A DNA stretch of 64,000 nt from the NCBI GenBank assembly GCA_016208685.1, contig JACQXM010000006.1, positions 62,001 to 126,000 of the forward strand, written 5' to 3'. Under the pieces are notes generated by a model. The model made no database searches. It saw only the letters and a program-made list of their open reading frames with translations, and had not been told where the DNA came from. The translations under genes and the position numbers were made by a program. This document shows, piece after piece, positions 26,326 to 34,784 of the stretch. The stretch comes from Planctomycetota bacterium. GTDB taxonomy: Bacteria > Planctomycetota > Phycisphaerae > UBA1845. Every line of letters starts with the position of its first letter. The stretch's first letter is position 1.

Positions 26326-27274
26326 GTCCGGCTCCCCCAGTGTTCTCGTCCGCGCAACGGCGTACCTCGTCCACGTCGCGTGCGAGCTGCCGCGCCAGTG
26401 CCCCGGGCGTCTCGAACTTCCGCTGCGCGCGAAGCAAACGACGGAACTCGATCCGTAGCGTCTGACCGTACGTCTCGCCCGTGAAGCCCACCAGGTGGGC
26501 CTCGATCTGCCGCGCCGTCCCCCCGAAAGTCGGCGTGTGTCCGATGCTGATCGCCGCGGGATGTGCCTCGCCGGCCAGCCATCCGGTGCCGGCATAGACG
26601 CCGTCGCCGGGAACCATCTGATCGGGAGCCGACAGATTGGCCGTGGGGAACCCCAGCGCTTTGCCGCGGCTGTGCCCGGCGACGACCCGGCCGGTCATCG
26701 CGTAGGGCCGGCCCAGGCAGGCAGCCGCCGCGGCCACGTCGCCGGAGGCAAGCCGGCTGCGGATCAGGGAACTGGACACTACTACCTCGCCATCGCCCAG
26801 CGACACGCGCACGGGTTCGACGATCCGAACCTCGCAGCCGAAGCGGGCGGCGAGTTCGCGCAGGGTGCCGGCCCCCCCCTGCCGGCCGCGGCCGAACCCG
26901 AACGACTCGCCCTCCACAATGCAGCGCGGATGAAAGCGCGGTCGCACGATCGTCTCCACGAATGCCTCGGCGTCGAGGTTGAAGAACGATGGTTCGCTTC
27001 GCACCACCACCGTGATGTCCGCACCCGCTTCCGCCAGGTGCCGGAGTTTGTCATCCGGCGTGCCCAGGCGCTGCGGCGCCCGTTCCGGGGCCACAACCGT
27101 CAGCGGGTGCGGTTCGAAAGTAAGCACCGCAACCGGAGCCTGCGCCTGGGCGGCCAATCGCCGCGCCGTATCGATGATCTGCCGGTGCGCGCGGTGCACG
27201 CCATCGAAGTTGCCGATGGTAAGCACGGAGCTGGCCAGCGGCGGCAGGGACTCGATGCCGTGGAAAGTCCTCAA
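26306..27274 (-). CDS. ribF: Bifunctional riboflavin kinase / FAD synthetase RibF
   Basis: Converts riboflavin to FMN and then FAD. Chosen start: TTG 27274, because GAGGGAG lies six bases upstream and the family usually begins just before this point; a TTG at 27328 is also in frame. This gives 322 residues, close to the family mean. The adenylyltransferase domain has LTIGNFDGVHRAHRQ near residue 18 and EGESFGFGRGRQGG; SSSLIRSRLASGD closes it. The riboflavin-kinase domain starts with GRVVAGHSRGKALGFPTANL, then DGVYAG, and ends QRKFETPGALARQLARDV. It shares a short divergent region with a glycosyltransferase gene and overlaps nrnA downstream. Confidence 0.94.
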   Translation of the reverse strand: MRTFHGIESLPPLASSVLTIGNFDGVHRAHRQIIDTARRLAAQAQAPVAVLTFEPHPLTVVAPERAPQRLGTPDDKLRHLAEAGADITVVVRSEPSFFNLDAEAFVETIVRPRFHPRCIVEGESFGFGRGRQGGAGTLRELAARFGCEVRIVEPVRVSLGDGEVVVSSSLIRSRLASGDVAAAAACLGRPYAMTGRVVAGHSRGKALGFPTANLSAPDQMVPGDGVYAGTGWLAGEAHPAAISIGHTPTFGGTARQIEAHLVGFTGETYGQTLRIEFRRLLRAQRKFETPGALARQLARDVDEVRRCADENTGGAGHGDARG

Positions 27275-27390
27275 CGACGGCTCCCTCGCAGGTCGAGCAA
27301 GGATAGACCGCTGCTGCCCCGCTGACAATCAAGTGCGGCACCGGCCGGAGCGCCCCGTCTTGACGGCAGGCGCCGGCAGCACGTGTTCAT

Positions 27391-27419
27391 TTGACAGCCT
27401 GCAAGGCCACGGTTGTCAT
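27391..27419 (+). promoter_or_regulatory. Consensus minus-35 promoter placing the start on ATG 27426
   Basis: TTGACA (27391-27396, perfect), 17 bases, then TGTCAT (27414-27419). Seven bases further on lies ATG 27426, so the predicted transcript begins at or next to the start codon of the glycosyltransferase. Confidence 0.5.
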
Positions 27420-27425
27420 GGCAGC

Positions 27426-28538
27426 ATGACCGGAGAGGCTCCAGCCGGAGAATCGCCCGCCATCAGCGCCGTGCTCTGCCTGGACACGGAGGCGATGGAC
27501 CGCCTCGGGCCGCTGCTGCGCTACCTGGCGGTGGGGCTGGTCGACCAGGCCGTCGATGTACGCATCCTCAGCCCCGATCCCCGAATCGATGGTCTGGCCC
27601 TGGGGCCGGTACAATCGCTCGTGCATCGTCCGCTGGGCTGGCCGTTCGCCGCGCGGCGCGTCGAAAAGGTGCTGGACGGGCTCGCGCAGCGGGCGCCGAC
27701 CGTCGTGCATGCCGTCTCCGCCGGGGGGCTGAAGCTCGCAAGCTCGATCGCCGGTGCCTTCGACGCCGACTTGGTTTTGAGCGTCACGTCACTGGCTGAT
27801 TGCCACGAGCTGGTGCGACACTCCGCCGAAGACGTCGATGCGTTCGTCGCCTGCACCGCTCCCCTGGCGGCCCTGCTTGAAGAGCGTCTCAGAATCCCCG
27901 AAGACCAGGTCGCCCTGATCCGTTGGGGGGCCCCCGCGCGCGGGGAGCGGGCGTGTTTCGCCACGCCGGAGCGGACGCCGGCGATCCTCTGTACCGCTCC
28001 GCTATCGCGCCGCGCCGGCGTGGCCGCGGTGCTCGACGCGGCGCGACTGCTGCGGGAAAAGAACCTCGAGTTTCTGCTCTTTCTTTGGGGCCACGGACCC
28101 GATGAACGTGCGTTCCGCAGACAGGTCCGCGAGCAGAAACTGACGTCTCTCGTGATGTTCGCCGATCCCCTGGGCGATCCGGCGCAGGCGATGCCGGAAG
28201 TCGACCTGTTCCTGAACCCGACCGCCGCAGGCTCGTTCTCCGCCGCGCCGCTGCAGGCGATGGCCGCCGGGGTTGCCGTTGTCGCCTGTGCCGACGCCGT
28301 GTGTGATCACGTAATCGCCGGGAAGACGGCGATGGTCTGCGATCAACCGACGCCGCAAGTCTTCGCCGAGGCGATCGCCGCACTGCTCACGGACCGTGAG
28401 CAGACACAACGACTTGCCGACGCTGCGCGTGAGCACGTGCGCAACAACCACTCCGTCAGCGCCATGGCCGAGCACACCGCGGCGCTCTATCGACGTTTGG
28501 CGCTGGCCCATGCCACCTTCCCACTCGAGGCCCACTGA
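27426..28538 (+). CDS. Glycosyltransferase family 4-like protein
   Basis: Cytoplasmic GT-B protein of 370 residues. The N-terminal domain is diverged (RYLAVGLVDQAVDVRILSPD), followed by VVHAVSAGGLKLASSIA. The C-terminal half is clearer: PAILCTAPLSRRAGVAAVLDAARLL is the nucleotide-sugar domain, FLNPTAAGSFSAAPLQAMAAG and VAVVACADAVCDHVIAGK replace the usual E-x7-E motif with weaker residues. The frame extends further upstream, but that part is a shadow of ribF. The stop is immediately followed by the ATG of the FAD/Fe-S gene (TGAATG), suggesting co-expression. Sugar donor and acceptor are unknown. The altered donor motif leaves its activity in doubt. Confidence 0.7.
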   Translation: MTGEAPAGESPAISAVLCLDTEAMDRLGPLLRYLAVGLVDQAVDVRILSPDPRIDGLALGPVQSLVHRPLGWPFAARRVEKVLDGLAQRAPTVVHAVSAGGLKLASSIAGAFDADLVLSVTSLADCHELVRHSAEDVDAFVACTAPLAALLEERLRIPEDQVALIRWGAPARGERACFATPERTPAILCTAPLSRRAGVAAVLDAARLLREKNLEFLLFLWGHGPDERAFRRQVREQKLTSLVMFADPLGDPAQAMPEVDLFLNPTAAGSFSAAPLQAMAAGVAVVACADAVCDHVIAGKTAMVCDQPTPQVFAEAIAALLTDREQTQRLADAAREHVRNNHSVSAMAEHTAALYRRLALAHATFPLEAH

Positions 28539-31466
28539 ATGCCGATTCCGCTGACGCAGCTCGCCCCTTCGGGGAAAGCCCCGCCTCTTCCGGCGGAGGT
28601 CCGCGCGCTGCATCCGGTTTTCGAGGCGCTTCGCGGGCGATTGGAGGGCGAGGCGCGCTGCGACGCGTTGTCCCGCAGCTTGTACTCCACCGACGCCAGC
28701 ATCTATGAGATCGCCCCGCTGGGCGTCGTGTTTCCCAGAACCACGCGAGATGTGATCACCGTCGTCGAAGCCTGCCGCAACCACGGCGCGTCGATCGTCC
28801 CCCGCGGCGGCGGCACCGGGCTTACCGGCGGGGCCGTGGGGCCCGGCGTGCAGCTCGACCTTTCGCGCTACATGACTCGCATCGGCACCCTCGACCCCGC
28901 CGCGCGCAGCATCGAAGTTGAACCGGGCGTGGTGCTTGATGAACTCAACGCCCACGTCGCGCCGCATGGGCTGCAATTCGCCCCTGACGTCGCCACGAGC
29001 AGCCGCGCCACCATCGGAGGCATGATCGCCAATAATTCCTGCGGCGCGCATTCCGTCATCTACGGCCGAACCGTGGATCACGTGCTGGAACTGACCGTCG
29101 TGCTTGCCGACGGCAGCGTCGCCACCTTCGGCCGAGATGCGGCGCCCGCCGCCGGCGGTTCGCGGTCCATCGAAGCGGAGCTCGCACGCATTCGCGACGC
29201 GTATTTCGAGGAGATCGAGCGGCGTTTCCCCAGAATCCTGCGCAGCAACGGCGGCTACGGCCTCGACCGGCTCGGCACGCCCGGCACGCCCGCCCGGGCG
29301 CTGAAGGTTCTTTGCGGCAGCGAGGGCACGCTGGGGATCGTCGTTGCCGCCAGGCTCAAGTTGACCCCTCTGCCGCGATACAAAACCCTCGTGGTGCTGC
29401 ACTTCGGGCAGGTGCTCGACGCACTGGACGTCACGCCGGCCATTCTGTGTCACCAGCCGGCGGCGGTGGAACTCATCGACCGCCTCATCCTTGACGGCGG
29501 CCGCGCCAACCTCGCCCTGGCCAAACGCTGCGACTTTCTCGTCGGGGACCCCTCGGCCCTGCTGGTGGTGGAGTTCTTCGGCGACGATCCCGATTCGCTG
29601 CGTTCGCGTGTGGAGGCGCTGCTGGCCGACGCCGCGGTGATGCACCGATGTCAGGCGGCGTCGCAGGTCCTCGAGCCCGGGCGGCAGGCGGATGTGTGGA
29701 ACTTGCGGAAGAGCGGGCTCGGCCTGCTCATGTCGCGCCCGGGAGACCTGCAACCCAACGCCTTCGTGGAAGACACCGCCGTGGATCCCGCGCGGCTGCG
29801 CGAATACATCGCCCGCTTCGGCGCCGTGCTGGAACGCGAGGGCGTGACCGCCAGCTACTATGCCCATGCCAGCGTCGGATGCCTGCACGTCCGCCCCGCC
29901 GTGAACCTCACCGACGCCGGCGACGTGGCACGCATGCGGCGCATCGCCGAGGCCGTCTGCGACCTGGTGCTGGAGTTCGGCGGCGCGGTCACCGGCGAAC
30001 ACGGCGACGGCATCGTCCGCTCCTGCTGGATCGAGCGCATGTACGGAACGCGGATCGTCGCGGCATTCCAGGAGGTTAAGCGACTGTTCGATCCCCACGG
30101 GCTGCTGAATCCGCACAAGATCGTCGACCCCTGGCCCATGACCGAGCACCTGCGCCGCACGGCCTCACCGGCCTCCCGCCAGATCAAGACCCACCTCGAC
30201 TTCAGCGCCCACGGCGGCTTGGGCGGGCTGGCCGGCATGTGCAGCGGCGTGGGCCAGTGCCGCCAGAGGCTGGTGGGCACCATGTGCCCATCGTATATGG
30301 CCACGGGCGATGAGACGCACACCACCCGCGCGCGAGCGAATGCGTTGCGCGTGGCACTCTCCGATGCCGGCTTACTCTCCGGTCTGGACGATCCGCACCT
30401 CGCCGACGTGATGGACCTGTGCCTGTCGTGCAAGGCGTGCAAAACCGAATGCCCCACCGGCGTGGACATGGCGCGGCTCAAGACCGAGTACCTGGCGCAG
30501 AGAAACCTTCGCGAAGGAGCCACGCGGCAGGCGCGATTCATCGCCGACTTCCCCGAGCTGGCGGCGCGCGGCGCGCGGTTTCCCCGGCTGAGCAACCTCA
30601 TCGCCCAGTCCCGCCCGGCACGTGCGCTGGTTAAGCGGCTTTACGGACTGGATCGCCGCGTGCCTCCGCCGCGTTTTGCCAACCGCACCTTCCACCGCTG
30701 GTACGACGCACACACCCGGAGTCGGCCTCAACAACCCGGACCGCGCGGCACGGTCGTCTACTTCGTGGACACCTGGACCAACTACTTCGCACCGCAGGTG
30801 GGTATCGCGGCCGTCCGGCTGCTGGAGGCCGCGGGGTTCCACGTGTACGCCCCGCGGCTGTTCTGCTGCGGCAGGCCCGCCATCAGCAAGGGCCTGCTGG
30901 CGGATGCCCGGGAGCTGGCACAGGCGAACCTCCTGCGCCTGGCGCGAATCGCCCCGCCGGGGACAGCCATCGTGGGCACCGAGCCAAGCTGCATTCTCAC
31001 GCTGCTCGACGAGTACCCGCAGCTTGTTCGCACGCCGGTCGCCCGGCGCATCGCCTCGCAAGTGATGATGATTGAGACGCTCCTCCGGCGTTTGATCGAT
31101 GAGGAGCGTTCGGCGCTGCCGCTTTCGTCCGGCGGACCCGGTGCCCTGCTTTACCATGCCCACTGCCACCAGAAGGCACTCGTAGGCTCGGAGGACGCTG
31201 CGGCGTTGATCCGGCACGTCTGGGGGGCACAGGGCTCGGAGATCAACAGCGGCTGCTGCGGCATGGCGGGCTCGTTCGGGCACGAGGTGCAGCACTACGA
31301 CGTGGCGCGGGCGATCGGCGAACAGCGGCTCTTCCCGGCGGTGCGCGGTCGCGGCGGCGCGGACATCGCGGTCTCGGGCTTCAGTTGCCGCCAGCAGATC
31401 GAACACCACACCGGCGTCCGGCCACGACATCTGGTTGAACTGCTCGCCGACCGGCTCGAGGCCTGA
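28539..31466 (+). CDS. FAD-linked 2-hydroxyacid dehydrogenase with two Fe-S sites and CCG domains
   Basis: A 975-residue fusion of a GlcD/D-lactate-dehydrogenase-type flavoprotein with a GlpC-like iron-sulfur part, like YdiJ. The FAD PCMH domain has PRGGGTGLTGGAVGPGVQLD (from residue 88) and ATSSRATIGGMIANNSCGAH near 154. The FAD-oxidase C domain ends with ASVGCLHVRPAVNL and TGEHGDGIVRS. Two Fe-S sites follow: CSGVGQCRQRLVGTMCPSY (about 568-586) and CLSCKACKTECP (about 628-639). Two CCG domains (FCCGRPAISK near 774, GCCGMAGSFG near 905) may bind a further cofactor and pass electrons to the quinone pool. The likely substrate is D-lactate or D-2-hydroxyglutarate, not decided by sequence. ATG follows the previous stop directly. 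Confidence 0.88.
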   Translation: MPIPLTQLAPSGKAPPLPAEVRALHPVFEALRGRLEGEARCDALSRSLYSTDASIYEIAPLGVVFPRTTRDVITVVEACRNHGASIVPRGGGTGLTGGAVGPGVQLDLSRYMTRIGTLDPAARSIEVEPGVVLDELNAHVAPHGLQFAPDVATSSRATIGGMIANNSCGAHSVIYGRTVDHVLELTVVLADGSVATFGRDAAPAAGGSRSIEAELARIRDAYFEEIERRFPRILRSNGGYGLDRLGTPGTPARALKVLCGSEGTLGIVVAARLKLTPLPRYKTLVVLHFGQVLDALDVTPAILCHQPAAVELIDRLILDGGRANLALAKRCDFLVGDPSALLVVEFFGDDPDSLRSRVEALLADAAVMHRCQAASQVLEPGRQADVWNLRKSGLGLLMSRPGDLQPNAFVEDTAVDPARLREYIARFGAVLEREGVTASYYAHASVGCLHVRPAVNLTDAGDVARMRRIAEAVCDLVLEFGGAVTGEHGDGIVRSCWIERMYGTRIVAAFQEVKRLFDPHGLLNPHKIVDPWPMTEHLRRTASPASRQIKTHLDFSAHGGLGGLAGMCSGVGQCRQRLVGTMCPSYMATGDETHTTRARANALRVALSDAGLLSGLDDPHLADVMDLCLSCKACKTECPTGVDMARLKTEYLAQRNLREGATRQARFIADFPELAARGARFPRLSNLIAQSRPARALVKRLYGLDRRVPPPRFANRTFHRWYDAHTRSRPQQPGPRGTVVYFVDTWTNYFAPQVGIAAVRLLEAAGFHVYAPRLFCCGRPAISKGLLADARELAQANLLRLARIAPPGTAIVGTEPSCILTLLDEYPQLVRTPVARRIASQVMMIETLLRRLIDEERSALPLSSGGPGALLYHAHCHQKALVGSEDAAALIRHVWGAQGSEINSGCCGMAGSFGHEVQHYDVARAIGEQRLFPAVRGRGGADIAVSGFSCRQQIEHHTGVRPRHLVELLADRLEA

Positions 31467-31531
31467 CCGCGGCGGCTACAACGCCTGCCCGGTTTCGCAT
31501 GCAACTCCAGGCCGCCTGCGAGCCACCGGCA

Positions 31532-34390
31532 TCAGCCGGCGGATTCGCGCGCCGGGTCGCCGTTACGGCTGCCGATTCCCAGCCGCGGTGCCAGGAACTG
31601 CCCCGTGTAGCTCTCCCGGCAGGCGGCCACTTGTTCCGGCGTGCCCTCGGCCACCAGGTACCCCCCGCGGTCGCCGCCTTCGGGACCCAGGTCGATGACC
31701 CAATCGGCGCACTTAATGACGTCCAGATTGTGTTCGATGCACAGCACCGTCTGCCCGCGTTCCACAAGGCGGTTGAGCACCACCAGGAGCTGCCGCACGT
31801 CGGCGAAATGCAGCCCGGTCGTGGGTTCGTCGAGGATGTACAGGGTATGCCCGTCGCCGCCGCGATGCAGCTCCGCGGCAAGCTTCATGCGCTGCGCCTC
31901 GCCGCCCGAAAGCGTGTTCGACGCCTGCCCCAGCGTCACGTACCCCAGCCCTACGTCCTTGAGCGCCTGGAGCCGCCGGCAGATGTTGGCGAAGTTCTCG
32001 AAGAAGCGCGAGGCCTCGTCCACGCGCATCGCCAATACGTCGGCGATGTTCTTGCCGCGGTAGCGCACGTCGAGCGTTTCGCGGTTGTAGCGCTTGCCGC
32101 CGCAGGCGCCGCAGGGAACGAAGACGTCGGGAAGGAAGTGCATGGTGATGCGCCGCGTGCCCTGTCCGTCGCAGTGATCACACCGGCCGCCCTTGACGTT
32201 GAAGCTGAAGCGGTTGGGGCCGTAGCCGCGAATCTTCGCCTCCCGCGTGCGCGCGTACAGCTCTCGAATCAGCGGGAACACGCCCACGTAGGTGGCGGGA
32301 TTGCCGCGCGGGGTTCGTCCCACGGGCGACTGGTCGATCTCGATGACTTTGTCCACCTGTGCGCTGCCCACGATGCGCTCGAAGGCCCCCGGGCGCGGCC
32401 CGCTCTGGTGAATGCGACGGTAGAGGGCCCGTTGCAACACGTGCGACACCAATGTGCTCTTGCCGCTGCCCGACACCCCTGTGACACAGACGAAACAAGC
32501 CAGCGGAAACCGCACCGTGACGTTCTTGAGGTTGTTGGCGGTCACGCCGCGCAGCTCGACGCAGCGGCTGACGTCCGGTGTCCGTCGCCGCTCCGGCAGA
32601 TCGATCCGCTGTTTGCCGGCAAGGAACTGCGCCGTGACCGAAGTCGGGCACGCCAGTACCTCGTTGAACGTGCCCGCGGCGACGACGTGTCCGCCGGCGG
32701 CGCCCGCTCCCGGACCGATGTCGACTAAGTGCGTTGCCGAGGAGATCACCTCCTCATCGTGCTCCACCACGATGACCGTGTTGTCCAGCTCCGCCAGGCG
32801 TTGCAGCAGCCCGGCCAGGCGGCGACTGTCGCGGGGATGCAGCCCGATGGTGGGCTCGTCCAGAACGTAGCACACGCCCGCCAGGCCGCTGCCGATCTGC
32901 GTCGCCAGGCGGATGCGCTGCCACTCCCCGCCGGAAAGCGAAGCGGCGGCGCGGTTGAGTGCCACGTAGTCGACACCGACGTCGCACAGAAACCGCAGCC
33001 GATGCCGTAGGTCGCGCAGCAGCGGCGCGGCGATCGTCGCGGAGTCTCCCGTGAAGGACAGCGAATCGAAGAACGCCGCCGCCTCGGCCACGGTCAGCGC
33101 CGTGACCTCGGCGATGCTCCGCCCCGCCACCTTCACGGACAGCGCCTCCTCCCTCAGCCGTGCGCCGCGGCAGCGCTCGCAGGGAGATTCGCTCAGAAAG
33201 GCGTGCAACCGCTGCTTGAGCGCCTCCGACTCCGTCGTCTGCCAGAGGCGCTTGAGGTTGGGCAGCACGCCCTCGAAGCTGGCGCCGCAGCGCTGCGCGT
33301 CCTCGGCCGAGGTGCCGTGCATGAGGACCTGTGCCGCGGCCTTGGCGATGTTGCGGAACGGGACCTCGTCGGGAACCTGAAACCGCTGGCAGAATTCCTT
33401 GAGCATGCGCCCATACGCGGCCGTCAGGCGCCGCCCCTGATGCCGCCACGCAGCGATGGCTCCGTCGGCAAGCGAGCGGTTCTGGTCGGGCACCACCAGA
33501 TCGGCGTCGAACTCCAGCGTGATCCCCAGTCCATGACACAGCGGGCACGCTCCCTGCGGCGCGTTGAAACTGAAAAGCGGCGGCGCCAGCTCCGCGACCC
33601 GCGCTTCGGCGTGCACCGGACAGCACAGCGCCGCGCTGTAGAAACCGTCGGACCAGGTGCCCGGCGACACCTCCGCGGACACCACCACCCGCCCGCCGGA
33701 GAGCGTCGCGGCAAGCTCCACGCTCTCCGCGGCGCGCTGCGCCATGGCGGGCTTGATGGTCAGCCGGTCGACCACCGCCTCGATGGTGTGTTTGCGGTTG
33801 GCGCTGAGCGGCGGCATGCCTTCGAGCTGCACGACGTCTCCGTCGACGCGGGCGCGCACGAAGCCGTCGCGAACCAGCCGATCCAGGACTGACTTGTGCC
33901 CCCCGCGCTGCTCCTCAACCAACGGCGCGAGAATCAGAACGCGCTGCCCCTCCGGCCCGGCGAGGATGGCGTCGACCACCTGCGATGTACTCTGCCGCAC
34001 GATGGGCCGGTCGCAAATCCAGCAGCGCGGCTCGCCCGCCCGGGCGAACAGGACGCGGAGATAGTCGTACAACTCCGTGGTGGTGGCGACCGTGGAACGG
34101 GGCCCGGCGCCGGCCACCCGCTGCTCGATGGCAATCGTGGGGCTCAGCCCCTCGATGCGGTCCACGTCCGGCTTGGGCATCTGTTCCAGAAACTGGCGGG
34201 CGTATGTGGAGAGTGACTCGACATACCGGCGCTGCCCCTCGGCGTAGAGCGTGTCGAACGCCAGCGAGCTCTTCCCGGACCCAGAAGGTCCCGTGATCAC
34301 CGTGAGCGTGCCGCGGGGAATCTCCACCGAGATGTTCTTGAGGTTATGCTGGCGGGCACCGCTGACGCGGATGCAGTTGCGTTCGCCCAT
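31532..34390 (-). CDS. uvrA: Excinuclease ABC subunit A
   Basis: Damage-recognition ATPase of nucleotide-excision repair, 952 residues (E. coli 940). Two ABC modules are intact: Walker [16 protein letters not shown] near residue 34 and [15 protein letters not shown] near 640; signatures [18 protein letters not shown] and [15 protein letters not shown]; Walker [14 protein letters not shown] and [13 protein letters not shown]. Zinc-site regions are seen at CWICD, at CPVHA with CPLCHGLG, and at CDHCDGQG with CGACGG; the second uses CPVH where CPxC is common, a conservative ligand change. ATG 34390 ([19 protein letters not shown]) is the usual start. uvrB lies 25 kb away in the same window. Confidence 0.97.
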   Translation of the reverse strand: MGERNCIRVSGARQHNLKNISVEIPRGTLTVITGPSGSGKSSLAFDTLYAEGQRRYVESLSTYARQFLEQMPKPDVDRIEGLSPTIAIEQRVAGAGPRSTVATTTELYDYLRVLFARAGEPRCWICDRPIVRQSTSQVVDAILAGPEGQRVLILAPLVEEQRGGHKSVLDRLVRDGFVRARVDGDVVQLEGMPPLSANRKHTIEAVVDRLTIKPAMAQRAAESVELAATLSGGRVVVSAEVSPGTWSDGFYSAALCCPVHAEARVAELAPPLFSFNAPQGACPLCHGLGITLEFDADLVVPDQNRSLADGAIAAWRHQGRRLTAAYGRMLKEFCQRFQVPDEVPFRNIAKAAAQVLMHGTSAEDAQRCGASFEGVLPNLKRLWQTTESEALKQRLHAFLSESPCERCRGARLREEALSVKVAGRSIAEVTALTVAEAAAFFDSLSFTGDSATIAAPLLRDLRHRLRFLCDVGVDYVALNRAAASLSGGEWQRIRLATQIGSGLAGVCYVLDEPTIGLHPRDSRRLAGLLQRLAELDNTVIVVEHDEEVISSATHLVDIGPGAGAAGGHVVAAGTFNEVLACPTSVTAQFLAGKQRIDLPERRRTPDVSRCVELRGVTANNLKNVTVRFPLACFVCVTGVSGSGKSTLVSHVLQRALYRRIHQSGPRPGAFERIVGSAQVDKVIEIDQSPVGRTPRGNPATYVGVFPLIRELYARTREAKIRGYGPNRFSFNVKGGRCDHCDGQGTRRITMHFLPDVFVPCGACGGKRYNRETLDVRYRGKNIADVLAMRVDEASRFFENFANICRRLQALKDVGLGYVTLGQASNTLSGGEAQRMKLAAELHRGGDGHTLYILDEPTTGLHFADVRQLLVVLNRLVERGQTVLCIEHNLDVIKCADWVIDLGPEGGDRGGYLVAEGTPEQVAACRESYTGQFLAPRLGIGSRNGDPARESAG

Positions 34391-34633
34391 GACGGCTACC
34401 TCATCATTACACGCCCGCGTCGCAACGCCGCGACGCCGCTGTCCGAGAATGTCCGCGCCCCGACCGCCGTGCCGCTAAGCAGAATTGCCGCTAACCGCGA
34501 TCGCCCGGCTTGCCGAAACGCTACCGATGCTGCCCATGCGGGCCAATGGGGCCGATGCCATCGGCGGCCGGCGCCGCCTACAACGTATCTTTGTAAGGCC
34601 TTGTCGGCTGCGCCCGCGCGACCGGTAAAACGG

Positions 34634-34662
34634 TAGACCGGAAACGCGCCAGGTCCTATACT
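34634..34662 (+). promoter_or_regulatory. Promoter of the S41/PDZ protease gene
   Basis: TAGACC (34634-34639), 17 bases, then TATACT (34657-34662). Transcription from about 34669 would give a 116-base leader to ATG 34785. The rest of the uvrA-protease gap (34391-34784) shows no gene or clear repeat. Confidence 0.5.
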
Positions 34663-34784
34663 CAAGCGGGGCGTGTCTGGACGCTACCGGCAGAGCGGTG
34701 TGGCTTGGACTCTACGGGGAAGCGGATGGCGACGCCGCCTCGAAGGCGGGTAGTGCCCATCCGCACCAACGCAAAGGAGCACCT

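Noticed and set aside
26326-26595. N-terminal extension of nrnA
   Set aside because: These codons are the shadow of ribF; the family start is at ATG 26325.
28002-30149. 715-codon open frame on the minus strand
   Set aside because: Antisense shadow of the glycosyltransferase and FAD/Fe-S genes; long antisense frames are expected in very GC-rich coding DNA.
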